From NCBI GenBank assembly GCA_913062645.1, contig CAJXVW010000001.1, positions 496,001 to 560,000 on the forward strand: 64,000 nt of DNA. The letters are read 5' to 3'. Shown here piece after piece: positions 38,897-48,775 of this stretch (the first letter of the stretch is position 1; each line of letters begins with the position of its first letter). The DNA is from an uncultured Mycoplasmatota bacterium. GTDB lineage: Bacteria > Bacillota_I > Bacilli_A > Izemoplasmatales > Izemoplasmataceae. Both the position numbers and the translations under genes were made by a program. Below the pieces are notes generated by a model, which did no database searches, was not told where the DNA came from, and saw only the letters and a list, made by a program, of their open reading frames with translations.

Positions 38897-39885
38897 AGAT
38901 ACTTGTCACCGGAGGTGCCGGATACATTGGCAGTCACTGCACCCGCATGTTGCTCGATCAGGGACATGACGTTGTTGTCATCGATAATCTTTCCACGGGT
39001 TACCGACAGGCTGTGGATCCGCGTGCGACCATGTACGAACTCGACATCAAGAACCAGAAAGAAGTCAGCCGGGTGCTGACGACCGAACACATCGAAGCCG
39101 TCATCCATTTTGCCGCGTACAGCCTAGTTGGCGAAAGCATGAGCGATCCGATCAAGTACTACGACAACAATGTCTACGGGACGATGTGCTTGCTCGAAGC
39201 GATGATCGACGCGAACGTGAAACGAATCGTTTTCAGCAGTACCGCTGCGGTGTATGGCGAACATGAGACGATGCCGATCACCGAGGCCTATGAAGAGTGC
39301 CCTACCAACACCTATGGCGCAACCAAACTAGCCATGGAAGAAATGATGAAATGGGCCGATATCGCCCATGGTGTGAAATACATCGCGCTTCGCTACTTCA
39401 ACGTCGCCGGCGCCCATCGGAGTGGTGAGATTGGCGAAGCGCACAATCCCGAAACACATCTCATCCCGTTGATTCTTCAAGTGCCCAACGGCAAGCGCGA
39501 TTTCATCAGCATTTTCGGCGATGATTACGACACCCCCGACGGCACCTGCATCCGTGACTACATCGACATCGAAGATCTCATCGACGCTCATGTGCTGGCT
39601 CTCGATCACCTCGTCAACAACAACCGTAGCGATTACTTCAATCTCGGCAGCGGGGCCGGATACAGCGTCAAGGAAATGATCGAAGCGGCCCGTCGCGTCA
39701 CCAATCACCCGATTCCCGCCAAAATCGGCCCCCGTCGAGCCGGCGACCCCGCCCGGCTGATTGCATCCAGCGACAAGATCATCCGCGAGTTGGGCTGGAA
39801 ACGCAATTACGACACCGTCGAATCGATCATTGCGAGCGCCTGGACGTTCCACCGCAATCACAGGGAGGGTTACGCCGATGAATGA
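38893..39885 (+). CDS. galE: UDP-glucose 4-epimerase
   Basis: 330 residues, extended short-chain dehydrogenase. ILVTGGAGYIGSH binds NAD; VFSSTAAVYGE and the YGATKLAMEE motif (Tyr-x3-Lys) are catalytic; LRYFNVAGAH follows. It interconverts UDP-galactose and UDP-glucose. The ATG overlaps the galK stop as ATGA and follows GGAGG at 7 bases. Confidence 0.97.
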   Translation: MKILVTGGAGYIGSHCTRMLLDQGHDVVVIDNLSTGYRQAVDPRATMYELDIKNQKEVSRVLTTEHIEAVIHFAAYSLVGESMSDPIKYYDNNVYGTMCLLEAMIDANVKRIVFSSTAAVYGEHETMPITEAYEECPTNTYGATKLAMEEMMKWADIAHGVKYIALRYFNVAGAHRSGEIGEAHNPETHLIPLILQVPNGKRDFISIFGDDYDTPDGTCIRDYIDIEDLIDAHVLALDHLVNNNRSDYFNLGSGAGYSVKEMIEAARRVTNHPIPAKIGPRRAGDPARLIASSDKIIRELGWKRNYDTVESIIASAWTFHRNHREGYADE

Positions 39886-41380
39886 TTTATGCAACGCTTT
39901 GAAACGACTCCTGGAATACGGCATTTACCACAAGTTGCTGGATGTCGAAGAATATCATTATGCGTACAATCGACTGATCGACTTGCTGCAGTTCGATGCC
40001 GACGACATCGTCGCTTGCGAAGACGTCGATTACAGCAGCATCGTGCCCGATGAACCTTCGGCGATTCTCCAGCCGATCCTCGACTATGCCGTCGAGCATC
40101 ATCTGATCGACGCCGACACCGTGCAACGCCGCGACATCTTCGAGGCCAAGGTGATGGACATCATCATGCCGCGTCCGGCGCAAGTCATCGAACGGTTCAA
40201 GCGGTTCGATGACAGCAAGGATCAGACCGACTATTTTTATCACCTGTCTCAGACAAGCAACTACATCAAAACGGCCCGTACCAACCGCAATCATCGCTGG
40301 CAGGCCGATACGGAATATGGAACCTTCGACATCACCATCAATCTCTCCAAACCGGAGAAGGACCCCAAGGACATCATTCGACAGGGCAAGCGGACCGAAG
40401 CCAATTATCCATCGTGTCTCCTTTGCAAGGAAAACGTTGGTTACAACGGCAAGACGACCGGTATCGGCCGTACCAATCACCGCATCGTTCCAGTGACGCT
40501 CAACGACGAAGCGTTCTATCTGCAATACAGTCCATATGTCTACTACAACGAGCACTGCATCGTGCTCCAGCGCGAGCACGTTCCGATGAACGTGACGCGC
40601 GCGACGTTCGTCCGATTGTTCGATTTCGTCGATCAGTTCCCGCACTATTTTCTCGGCAGCAACGCCGGACTTCCAATCGTCGGAGGCAGCATCCTGTCCC
40701 ACGAACATTATCAGGGTGGCCGCCATACGTTTCCGATCGAACGGGCGACCGTGCTCGAGAGTTTCGAGCTTGATGACATCACCTTCGAACAACTGCACTG
40801 GCCGCTGTCGGTCATCCGCTTGCGCGGACGCGACCGCACGCGGTTGATCGATGTCGCATACAAGCTGTTTCAACTCTGGGAAACCTACGACGATCCCACC
40901 GTCGGCATTCATTCCTACACCGATGGCGAACCACACAACGCAATCACTCCGATCGCTCGCAAAAAAGGCGAGTTCTACGAACTGGACATGACGCTGCGCA
41001 ACAATCTCACCAGTGAGGAGTTTCCCCTTGGCATCTTTCATCCCCATCCCGAACATCACCACATCAAGAAGGAGAACATCGGTCTGATCGAAGTGATGGG
41101 ACTCGCCGTTCTCCCCGGCAGACTGGAACGGGAGTTGAACCAGATCGGGCAAATCATTGTCTCCGACCGTCCGATCGACGCATCACTCGCACATCACGAA
41201 ACTTGGATTCACACACTCAAAGAACAATACGATGGCGAACCGATTGACGCGTTCTTGCAACAACAGGTCGCGCTCAAGTTCGTCCAGGTCATCGAAGATG
41301 CCGGCGTGTTCAAACAGGACGACGCCGGACAAGCGGCATTCCGCCGTTTTCAGAAGGAGGTGCGACATGCACTCGGTTAA
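39878..41380 (+). CDS. galT: UDP-glucose-hexose-1-phosphate uridylyltransferase (Firmicutes type)
   Basis: 500 residues, the long type-2 GalT of Firmicutes and not the 350-residue HIT type. CLLCKENVGYNGKT, YFLGSNAGLPIVGGSILSHEHYQGG and GIFHPHPEHHHIKKENIGL (shown in parts) match TIGR01239. It transfers UMP from UDP-glucose to galactose 1-phosphate. The ATG overlaps galE by 8 bases and follows GGGAGGGTTACGCCG. Confidence 0.95.
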   Translation: MNDLCNALKRLLEYGIYHKLLDVEEYHYAYNRLIDLLQFDADDIVACEDVDYSSIVPDEPSAILQPILDYAVEHHLIDADTVQRRDIFEAKVMDIIMPRPAQVIERFKRFDDSKDQTDYFYHLSQTSNYIKTARTNRNHRWQADTEYGTFDITINLSKPEKDPKDIIRQGKRTEANYPSCLLCKENVGYNGKTTGIGRTNHRIVPVTLNDEAFYLQYSPYVYYNEHCIVLQREHVPMNVTRATFVRLFDFVDQFPHYFLGSNAGLPIVGGSILSHEHYQGGRHTFPIERATVLESFELDDITFEQLHWPLSVIRLRGRDRTRLIDVAYKLFQLWETYDDPTVGIHSYTDGEPHNAITPIARKKGEFYELDMTLRNNLTSEEFPLGIFHPHPEHHHIKKENIGLIEVMGLAVLPGRLERELNQIGQIIVSDRPIDASLAHHETWIHTLKEQYDGEPIDAFLQQQVALKFVQVIEDAGVFKQDDAGQAAFRRFQKEVRHALG

Positions 41381-42383
41381 TCACTATCATGCAGGTGGAC
41401 GGGACGTCACGTTCATCGAAGTCCGCCAGGAGAACATCCGCATCACGTTCATGGACTACGGAGCGGCGATCGTGTCCATCTTCGTTCCCGACAAGGATGG
41501 CACGATGGAAAGCGTGCTGCTGGCCTACGATTCGTTGGCCCAGTACATCGGCAACAAACGTCATCTCAACGCCACCATCGGTCCGACCGCGGGCCGCATC
41601 AAGGATGCCGTCTTCGAAATCGCCGGTCACGAATATCGTCTGGACAAAAACTTCGAAGACAAGCACAATCTGCACGGGGGCAAGGACGCGCTCAGTTATC
41701 GGACCTTCGATTACTCGATCATGGACGAGGACGGCCGCACGCAAGTCGTCTTTCACACGCACATGAAACGCAGTGAACAGAACTATCCCGGCAACCAGGA
41801 GTACCGCATCGTCTACACCGTGACACCGGGCGAGTTGCGCATCGAATTCATCGTCGAAACCGATACGCCGACACTCGTCAACCTGACCAATCACGCCTAC
41901 TTCAACCTGAGCGGCAATCTGCGCTCCGACATACTGGAACACCAAATGCGGATTCGGGCATCGCAGGTGGTGGCGCTGGACGACGACATGATTCCCACCG
42001 GACTCGCCGATGTCGCCGACACCCCGCTTGATTACCGCGCGATGCGTCCGATCAAGGGACCCGGTTTCCGCGGGGTCGATCAACCCTACGTGCTCGATGT
42101 CGTCGATCCACACGTCGCGCAGGCGAGCCTCGTCGATCCCGTCAGCGGACGACGCCTCGACGTCTACACGACCTATCCGGCGATCGTCTGTTACACGGAC
42201 AACTTTCCGATGCCGTATTCGCTGCTTTGGGACGCACCCAATCGTCCCCACATGGGGGTCTGTTTCGAAACCCAATACGCCCCGGGTGGCACGCACCTGG
42301 AGACCTTCTACAATCCGGTCTTGAAACCAGGCGAGCGCTACTACCACAAAACCGTGTTCGTCTTCACCGTGGAAGGGCAATGA
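41367..42383 (+). CDS. galM: Aldose 1-epimerase (galactose mutarotase)
   Basis: 338 residues. TIGPTAGRIKDAVFEI, NLHGGKDALSYR, VNLTNHAYFNLSG with the catalytic His, and VCFETQYAPGGTH with the catalytic Glu block. It converts beta- to alpha-galactose for GalK. The ATG follows AAGGAGGTGCGAC and overlaps galT by 14 bases. Confidence 0.95.
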   Translation: MHSVNHYHAGGRDVTFIEVRQENIRITFMDYGAAIVSIFVPDKDGTMESVLLAYDSLAQYIGNKRHLNATIGPTAGRIKDAVFEIAGHEYRLDKNFEDKHNLHGGKDALSYRTFDYSIMDEDGRTQVVFHTHMKRSEQNYPGNQEYRIVYTVTPGELRIEFIVETDTPTLVNLTNHAYFNLSGNLRSDILEHQMRIRASQVVALDDDMIPTGLADVADTPLDYRAMRPIKGPGFRGVDQPYVLDVVDPHVAQASLVDPVSGRRLDVYTTYPAIVCYTDNFPMPYSLLWDAPNRPHMGVCFETQYAPGGTHLETFYNPVLKPGERYYHKTVFVFTVEGQ

Positions 42384-42384
42384 C

Positions 42385-44733
42385 ATGATCACCTTCCGTG
42401 ACTCCGACCGGACGTTTTACCTCGATACCGCCGATACCACCTACCTCTTCATGATCGACGAACAAGGGCACCTCGAGCACGTCCATTACGGGGCGAAGAT
42501 CAATGCAGTGGAAGCCATCGACGATCTGCGCATGACCTATCACTTCGAGCAGGGCAGTGCGACCTCCTACGACAAGACCAACAAGGGCGTGATGATGCAT
42601 CAGAAACGCTTGGAACTGTCCACTTACGGCAAAGGCGATTACCGCGAACCGACGCTGCATCTGGAATTGCCCGATGGCAGTCGCACCGTGGATTTCGTCT
42701 ATGAATCGCATGCCATCGTCAAGAATCTGCGGTTTGCCGGAATGCCGCAAGCGGACAAGTCGGACACGCTCGTCATCACCCTCAAAGACACCGTCTTGGA
42801 CATTCGTGTCAAACTTCACTATACGGTCTTTGAACAGGCCAATGCGATCGTTCGCAACCTGGTCGTCATAAACGATACCGATCAGCCCGTGACACTGGAT
42901 CGCGTCCTCAGTTTTCAACTCGATCTGCCCGATCGCGATTACGTCCTTTCGAAACTGGACGGAGCGTGGATTCGCGAACGTCACATCCACGATGTCGAAC
43001 TCACCTACGGGACCGTCCGGTTCGACAGCAAGAAGGGGGTCAGCAGCGCCGATCACAACCCGTTCTTCGTGCTCAAGGAACGGCGAACGACCGAAGATTA
43101 CGGTCGCGCCTACGGGTTCGCCCTGATCTACAGTGGCAGTTTCGAAGCGTTCGCGGAAACGCAAACGCACGATCTCGTGCGCGTGGCGATGGGCATCAAC
43201 AGTTTTGATTTCCGTTATCGGCTCGCCGCCGGTGAATCGTTCGTGACGCCGGAAGTGATTCTGTCGGTATCCGAGCGGGGTCTGAACCGTCTGTCCAATC
43301 AGTTCCATGAGGTCATCAACCGCCACGTCGTGGACCCGGCGTTTCGTGACAAGGAACGCCCGATCGTGATCAACAACTGGGAGGCGACATATTTCGATTT
43401 CAACGAAAAAAAGTTACTGGCCATCGCCAAACAAGCAACGACCCTGGGGATGGAACTGTTCTGTCTTGACGACGGATGGTTCGCGAAGCGTGACGATGAT
43501 ACCGCTTCGCTTGGCGACTGGTATTACAACAAGAAAAAACTCCCCAGGGGTCTGGCCGGCATCGGTCACAAACTGAACAAGCTGGGTCTAGCATTTGGTC
43601 TGTGGGTCGAACCGGAGATGGTGAACGAAGACAGCGATTTGTACCGCGACCATCCCGACTGGGCGATCCGCATCCCCGGACGCGAACCATCGCTCGGCCG
43701 CAACCAAATGATTCTCGATCTCGCCAATCCCGATGTCCGCAACTATCTCAAAACGACATTGACGACACTGTTCCAAAGCGCACCGATCACGTACGTCAAA
43801 TGGGACATGAACCGCAACTTCAGCGACGTCTTCAGTCCCCATCTGTCAAGTGCGCGACAAGGGGCGTTCCATTATCTGTATACGATGGGACTCTACGATG
43901 TCTTGGAACACCTCAAAGCGGAATGTCCCGACATCCTCTTTGAAAACTGCGCAAGCGGCGGCAACCGATTCGATCTGGGGATGCTTCACTACATGCCCCA
44001 GACGTGGACCAGCGACAACACCGATGCCTTCGAACGGTTGTTGATTCAAGAAGGCACCAGCATGTGTTATCCGCTGTCTTCGATCAGCAATCACGTCAGT
44101 GGCGACCGCAGTCATCAGACGTTTCGTCACACGCCGCTCGAAACCCGCTTCAACGTGGCCTGTTTCGGGGTCCTCGGTTACGAACTCGATCTCACCGAAC
44201 TGACACCGTTCGACAAGAAGACGATCGCGCGTCAAATCACCTTTTACAAACAGCATCGACGGCTCTTCCAGTTTGGCCGGTTCTGTCGTCTGGCGAGCGT
44301 CCGCGACGGCAACGAAACGATGTGGATGGTCGTGAACGAGGAACGCACCGAAGCCATACTCGGGTACTTCCAAAAACAGGCGCAACCCAATCCCGGCTTC
44401 CAGATCGCAACCATCGATGAACTGGCGAGTGGAACGTACCGCGTCAGCAACCGGCCCCAGTACATCAACATTCGCACCTTCGGCAGCCTCGTCAACGAGG
44501 CCTTGCCGATCAAACTCAAGGTGAATCACACGCTTCACAACTTGGTTGCCAATCGCTACTTGTACGAAAGCGAGCAGATCGACCGTACGCTGACCGACGA
44601 TCAGTTGCAGTCCGCCGGACTGGTGTTGCCGCACCGGTTCACCGGAACTGGTCACGGCGACAAGGACATGATCCTGACGGATTATGACAGCAGACTCTAC
44701 ATCATAACGAAGGAGAACCAGCATGAATACTAA
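42385..44733 (+). CDS. Alpha-galactosidase, glycoside hydrolase family 36
   Basis: 782 residues. N-terminal beta domain, a TIM barrel from about 335 to 650 and a C-terminal beta domain. VINNWEATYFDFNE, LFCLDDGWF, GLWVEPEMVNEDSDLY, YVKWDMNRNFSD (nucleophile Asp), ENCASGGNRFDLGML and QTWTSDNTDA (acid/base Asp) are GH36 hallmarks. It releases galactose from melibiose, raffinose or similar. No signal peptide, so cytoplasmic. ATG one base after the galM stop. Confidence 0.95.
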   Translation: MITFRDSDRTFYLDTADTTYLFMIDEQGHLEHVHYGAKINAVEAIDDLRMTYHFEQGSATSYDKTNKGVMMHQKRLELSTYGKGDYREPTLHLELPDGSRTVDFVYESHAIVKNLRFAGMPQADKSDTLVITLKDTVLDIRVKLHYTVFEQANAIVRNLVVINDTDQPVTLDRVLSFQLDLPDRDYVLSKLDGAWIRERHIHDVELTYGTVRFDSKKGVSSADHNPFFVLKERRTTEDYGRAYGFALIYSGSFEAFAETQTHDLVRVAMGINSFDFRYRLAAGESFVTPEVILSVSERGLNRLSNQFHEVINRHVVDPAFRDKERPIVINNWEATYFDFNEKKLLAIAKQATTLGMELFCLDDGWFAKRDDDTASLGDWYYNKKKLPRGLAGIGHKLNKLGLAFGLWVEPEMVNEDSDLYRDHPDWAIRIPGREPSLGRNQMILDLANPDVRNYLKTTLTTLFQSAPITYVKWDMNRNFSDVFSPHLSSARQGAFHYLYTMGLYDVLEHLKAECPDILFENCASGGNRFDLGMLHYMPQTWTSDNTDAFERLLIQEGTSMCYPLSSISNHVSGDRSHQTFRHTPLETRFNVACFGVLGYELDLTELTPFDKKTIARQITFYKQHRRLFQFGRFCRLASVRDGNETMWMVVNEERTEAILGYFQKQAQPNPGFQIATIDELASGTYRVSNRPQYINIRTFGSLVNEALPIKLKVNHTLHNLVANRYLYESEQIDRTLTDDQLQSAGLVLPHRFTGTGHGDKDMILTDYDSRLYIITKENQHEY

Positions 44734-46111
44734 AACCAAATGGATTTACAGCGCGAGCGGCATCGGCAAAGACGCGATGTACGCGATGAGCACCATCATG
44801 AGCATCTATCTCATCGATTACGTCGGCATGGGTTCGGCGTTCATCGGCATCATGTTCATGGTCGTCCGCGTCTGGGACGCGATCAACGATCCGATCATGG
44901 GCACGATTGTCGACAACACGCACAGCAAGTGGGGCAAGTTCCGACCATGGATTCTGAGTGGAACCGTGCTCAACTCGATCATCCTCGTCTTTGTCTTTTT
45001 CAAACCCGATCTCGCCGCCGATTCGTTGGCGCTGATGATCTATGTGACGATCTTTTATACCCTGTGGGGCATGAGTTATACGTTGATGGACATTCCGTTT
45101 TGGAGCATGATCCCCGCGCTCAGCTCGAAACAGAAGGAACGCGAGGAGATCTCGTCGTTGACGCGTCTGTTCACGTCGATCGGCTTCTTCGCAGTCAGCG
45201 CACCCTACCTCACCGTCGTGTCGCTGCTCGGAAGCGGCCAGGGCGATCCCGACCAGATGGCCAATGCCGAAGCGCTACAGGGGTTCTTCCTGTTCGCGAT
45301 CATCATCAGTGCGGTGTTCCTTGTCTCGCAAGTGATCATGGTGTCGAGTGTCAAGGAGAAGATCGTCATCGAGCAACCGGAGAAAATCTCGCTGAAACGG
45401 ATGCTTGGACTGCTCAAGGACAACGACCAGCTGCTGGTCGTGATGGTCGTCGTCGTGATCAGCAACTTCGTGCTTTACATCACGAGTGCGATGGCGTTTT
45501 ACTACATCAAGTACGATCTTGGCAACAGCGCGCTGTTGTTTCCGTTTCTGACCGTGGGTGGTGTCGTTCAAGTGATTGCGATCACGTTCTATCCGGCCAT
45601 CTCCAGGCGCCTTCGCCGCAAGCAGATTTTCAATCTCCAGATTTGGGTACAGGTAATCGCCTTCCTGGCGCTCTTTGTCAACGCCTTCCTGCTGGACAAC
45701 TTCGTCGTGTTGGTGTTTGTATTCGGCGTCATCGTATTCTTCGGCCAAGGCCTCAGCATGGTGCTTCAGACGGTCCTTCTGACCGATACCGTCGAATATG
45801 GCGAACTGAAGACCGGTCGGCGCAGCGAAGCGATCGTCTTCAGCGTCCAGACGTTCGTCGTCAAACTGGCGACGGGACTGTCGATGGGTGTGGTCGGCGT
45901 CGGCCTCGCTGTCATCAACTACGTGCCCGATGTCGGGGACGTGCCGGCCGTGCAAACCGAAGGGACGCTATGGGGCATTCGCGTATTAATGTTTGTATTA
46001 CCGGTGTTCGGTATGTTATTATCGAAGTACATATTCAACAACAAACACATCATCGATGAGGAGAAATATCAGGCCATCGTGGCCGAACTTGTCCAAAAAA
46101 GAGGTGAATAA
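44723..46111 (+). CDS. GPH family sugar:cation symporter
   Basis: 462 residues, 12 membrane helices. The N-terminal YSASGIGKDAMYAM and the loop DAINDPIMGTIVDNTHSKWGKFRPWIL (shown in parts: NDPIMGTIVD, GKFRPWIL) are diagnostic of the glycoside-pentoside-hexuronide family (MelB, LacS, XynB). VEYGELKTGRRSEAIVFSVQ is the second half's signature. No C-terminal EIIA domain. Between an alpha- and a beta-galactosidase, it probably imports galactosides. Overlaps the GH36 gene by 11 bases. Confidence 0.92.
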   Translation: MNTKTKWIYSASGIGKDAMYAMSTIMSIYLIDYVGMGSAFIGIMFMVVRVWDAINDPIMGTIVDNTHSKWGKFRPWILSGTVLNSIILVFVFFKPDLAADSLALMIYVTIFYTLWGMSYTLMDIPFWSMIPALSSKQKEREEISSLTRLFTSIGFFAVSAPYLTVVSLLGSGQGDPDQMANAEALQGFFLFAIIISAVFLVSQVIMVSSVKEKIVIEQPEKISLKRMLGLLKDNDQLLVVMVVVVISNFVLYITSAMAFYYIKYDLGNSALLFPFLTVGGVVQVIAITFYPAISRRLRRKQIFNLQIWVQVIAFLALFVNAFLLDNFVVLVFVFGVIVFFGQGLSMVLQTVLLTDTVEYGELKTGRRSEAIVFSVQTFVVKLATGLSMGVVGVGLAVINYVPDVGDVPAVQTEGTLWGIRVLMFVLPVFGMLLSKYIFNNKHIIDEEKYQAIVAELVQKRGE

Positions 46112-46113
46112 CG

Positions 46114-48465
46114 ATGGGGAAGATCCAAGTCAACACGACATTCCTCAATCATGGCTGGAAGTATGCGCCGTCGTTCGAAACGGCGTATCTGAACGAGTTT
46201 CCGAAGCACGACACCGTTGACATTCCACACACCAACATTGTCCTGCCGTACAACAACTTCAGCGAGACCGACTACCAGTTCGAAAGCAGCTACGAGAAGA
46301 CCTTCACAATCACGAAACACCCCAAAAAACGCTACATCCTTCATTTTGATGGCGTCATGCAGTACGCCGAGGTGTTTCTCAACAAAAAGCCGGTGGCGAC
46401 ACATAAGGGTGGTTACACGCCATTTCACGTCGACGTCACGAAGGAATTGAAACAAGGTGAGAACACCCTGTTCGTGATGGTCGACAGCACGGAACGTCCC
46501 GACGTTCCGCCCAACGGCTTCGTCGTCGATTATTTGACGTATGGTGGCATCTACCGCGACGTCTATCTGGAAGTCCAGCCCGAGAACTACATTGAGTATG
46601 CGCTCGTCCACGTCAAGAACGATGAACTCAACGTGCGGCTGTTGCTCGATGTTGCGAAAGAACTGGACACCGTCTTTTCGTTCAACATCTACAAGGACGA
46701 TCAGCTGGTGTATTTCTTCGAGCGCGAGTACAACCTCAAGAAGAAGGATATTCTCGTCACCGAGAAAGTCTACCTCGATCCATGGACACTCGAAGAACCG
46801 CATCTGTACGAACTGGAAATCGTCGTCAAGGACGAAGTCATCTACCGAACCCGCTTCGCTAACCGTGAAGTGAAAATCACCACCGACGGGTTTTTCCTCA
46901 ACAACAAGCGAATTCAGTTGATCGGTCTCAACCGGCATCAATCCTATCCCTATGTCGGCTACGCGATGCCCAAAAACATGCAGCGCAAGGACGCCGATCT
47001 GCTCAAGTATGAACTTGGTGTCAACGTGGTTCGTTCGAGCCATTATCCGCCCAGTCGCCATTTTCTCGACCGCTGTGACGAAATCGGTCTGCTGGTCTTC
47101 GATGAGATTCCCGGCTGGCAGCACATCGGCGACGAAAACTGGAAACTGGTGGCGATTGAAAACGTCAAGGACATGATTCTCCGCGACTACAACCATCCGT
47201 CGGTGTTCATCTGGGGCGTCCGCATCAACGAGAGCGCCGATGATGACGACTTCTACGCCGAAACCAATGCTGTCGCGGAACGGTTCGACAAGACCCGTCC
47301 GACCGGCGGCGTGCGCAACTTCGCCGGCAGCCACTTGTTCGAAAACGTCTACACGTACAACGACTTCCTGCATAACGGTGACAACGACGGATTGTCCAAA
47401 CCGCGCAAGATTGCCAAGAAGACCGTGCCGTATTTGGTCACCGAATACAACGGCCACATGTTCCCGACGAAAAAGTTCGATGACGAGGCGCATCGTGTCG
47501 AACACATCAAACGACACCTCAATGTCCAGAACGCATCGTTCGGCATCGCCGAAAGCGCCGGTGCGATCGGGTGGTGCATGTTCGACTACAACACACACAA
47601 GGACTTCGGCAGCGGCGACCGCATCTGTTACCACGGCGTGATGGACATGTTCCGGATTCCCAAGGACGCTGCTTACGTATACAAAGCGCAAGGCGTGAGC
47701 GAACCCTTCCTGCACGTCGCCAGTTCGCTTGACATCGGCGAACACCAAGCAGGGGAAATCAAACAGGTGTACGTGCTCACCAACGTCGACTTCGTCCGCT
47801 TCTACATCAACGACGACGTGATCGGCGACTATCATCCCAGTGAACTCTATGACAACCTGCCGCACCCACCCGTCATCATCGACGACTTCATCGGCAATCT
47901 GATCCATCAGAACGAACCGTTCTCAACCAAGGACGCCGACACCGTCAAGTCGATCCTCCTCCACATCATGCACCATGGTTACAAGTTGCCGCTGGCGAAA
48001 AAACTCAAGATGGGCTGGATCATGTTCAAGTACAAGATGAACTACTCCCAGGCCGCCTTGCTGTATGAGAAATACGTCGGCAAATGGGGATTGGAGTCGC
48101 TCGTGTACAAGTTTGAAGGATACGTCGATCAGGTTCCCGTCGTGACAACGACGGTGGGACCGACCCACACCAGTCGACTGGACATCACCGTCGACGACGA
48201 GACGTTGACGGAAGGCGACACTTATGAAGTGACACGCGTCGTCGTCCGCCATGTCGACGGACACGGCAACCCACTCCTGTACTCCAACGAAGTCCTTCAC
48301 CTCAGCACCACCGGGACGATTGATCTCGTATCGCCCAGTTCCGTTGCCCTGATCGGTGGCAGCATCGGCATCTATGTCCGAACCAAAGGTCGACGCGGCA
48401 AAGGAACACTGCGCATCAAGAGCGATCGATTCGATACCCGGAGCGTCGCCATTCAAGTCAAATAA
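46114..48465 (+). CDS. Beta-galactosidase-type glycoside hydrolase family 2
   Basis: 783 residues. Jelly-roll sugar-binding domain (1-165), immunoglobulin-like domain, TIM barrel (about 260-530; GLNRHQSYPYVGYAMP, VNVVRSSHYPPSRHFLDRCD), then C-terminal beta domains. The acid/base Glu is in FIWGVRINES and the nucleophile in LVTEYNGHMF. No signal peptide, so it works inside the cell. Last gene of the gal operon; context suggests lactose-type beta-galactosides as substrates, but related GH2 activities are possible. ATG after AAAAGAGGTGAATAACG. Confidence 0.93.
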   Translation: MGKIQVNTTFLNHGWKYAPSFETAYLNEFPKHDTVDIPHTNIVLPYNNFSETDYQFESSYEKTFTITKHPKKRYILHFDGVMQYAEVFLNKKPVATHKGGYTPFHVDVTKELKQGENTLFVMVDSTERPDVPPNGFVVDYLTYGGIYRDVYLEVQPENYIEYALVHVKNDELNVRLLLDVAKELDTVFSFNIYKDDQLVYFFEREYNLKKKDILVTEKVYLDPWTLEEPHLYELEIVVKDEVIYRTRFANREVKITTDGFFLNNKRIQLIGLNRHQSYPYVGYAMPKNMQRKDADLLKYELGVNVVRSSHYPPSRHFLDRCDEIGLLVFDEIPGWQHIGDENWKLVAIENVKDMILRDYNHPSVFIWGVRINESADDDDFYAETNAVAERFDKTRPTGGVRNFAGSHLFENVYTYNDFLHNGDNDGLSKPRKIAKKTVPYLVTEYNGHMFPTKKFDDEAHRVEHIKRHLNVQNASFGIAESAGAIGWCMFDYNTHKDFGSGDRICYHGVMDMFRIPKDAAYVYKAQGVSEPFLHVASSLDIGEHQAGEIKQVYVLTNVDFVRFYINDDVIGDYHPSELYDNLPHPPVIIDDFIGNLIHQNEPFSTKDADTVKSILLHIMHHGYKLPLAKKLKMGWIMFKYKMNYSQAALLYEKYVGKWGLESLVYKFEGYVDQVPVVTTTVGPTHTSRLDITVDDETLTEGDTYEVTRVVVRHVDGHGNPLLYSNEVLHLSTTGTIDLVSPSSVALIGGSIGIYVRTKGRRGKGTLRIKSDRFDTRSVAIQVK

Positions 48466-48492
48466 AGAGATGATTTCGTCATCTCTTTTTTT
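48466..48492 (+). terminator. Terminator of the galactoside operon
   Basis: AGAGATGA (48466-48473) and TCATCTCT (48479-48486) followed by seven T. Confidence 0.85.
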
Positions 48493-48518
48493 GTTTGTAG
48501 GAGTTTTCAATCAGGTCA

Positions 48519-48547
48519 TTGACAACGCTTACATAGTACAGTATAAT
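48519..48547 (+). promoter_or_regulatory. Consensus promoter of the lysine fermentation operon
   Basis: Perfect TTGACA, a 17-base spacer and perfect TATAAT (48542-48547). Transcription should start near 48554, a few bases before the riboswitch. Confidence 0.9.
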
Positions 48548-48553
48548 TTAGTC

Positions 48554-48758
48554 GTCAAGGGATAACAAACAGAGGAGCGCATGTTCGGGTACGAGCCGGC
48601 TGTCAAGGGGATGGACCCCCGATGCCGGATCGGAAGGGGAGGTGCGCCGAAAACGCCACGTGGTCCGTCATCTGGCGTTTGATGGATGGGGGAACGCCTC
48701 ATGCATTGTCATTTCAAATGATGAGCTGTTTATGAGCAATCATAAACGGCTTTTCTTA
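48554..48758 (+). promoter_or_regulatory. Lysine riboswitch with terminator, predicted lysine-ON
   Basis: The core blocks of the L-box are present in order: AGAGGAGCGC (48571-48580) after P1; GGAAGGGGAGGTGCGCCGAA around 48629-48650; the P4 stem AACGCCA/TGGCGTT; GGAACGCC, TGCATTGTC and the P5 hairpin TCATTT/AAATGA. P1 pairs AAACAG (48567-48572) with CTGTTT (48726-48731). A terminator hairpin follows: GCTGTTTATGA (48725-48735), loop GCAA, TCATAAACGGC (48740-48750), TTTTCTT. The P1 3' strand lies wholly inside the terminator 5' arm, so lysine-stabilised P1 should block termination. Confidence 0.88.
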
Positions 48759-48775
48759 TTATCAAGGAGGTAGGC

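Noticed and set aside
39887-41152. 421-codon minus-strand frame opposite galT
   Set aside because: Produced by the G+C-rich codon pattern of galT on the other strand; no motifs and no start signal.
46069-47907. 612-codon minus-strand frame opposite the GH2 gene
   Set aside because: Antisense shadow; the GH2 protein is complete with catalytic residues.
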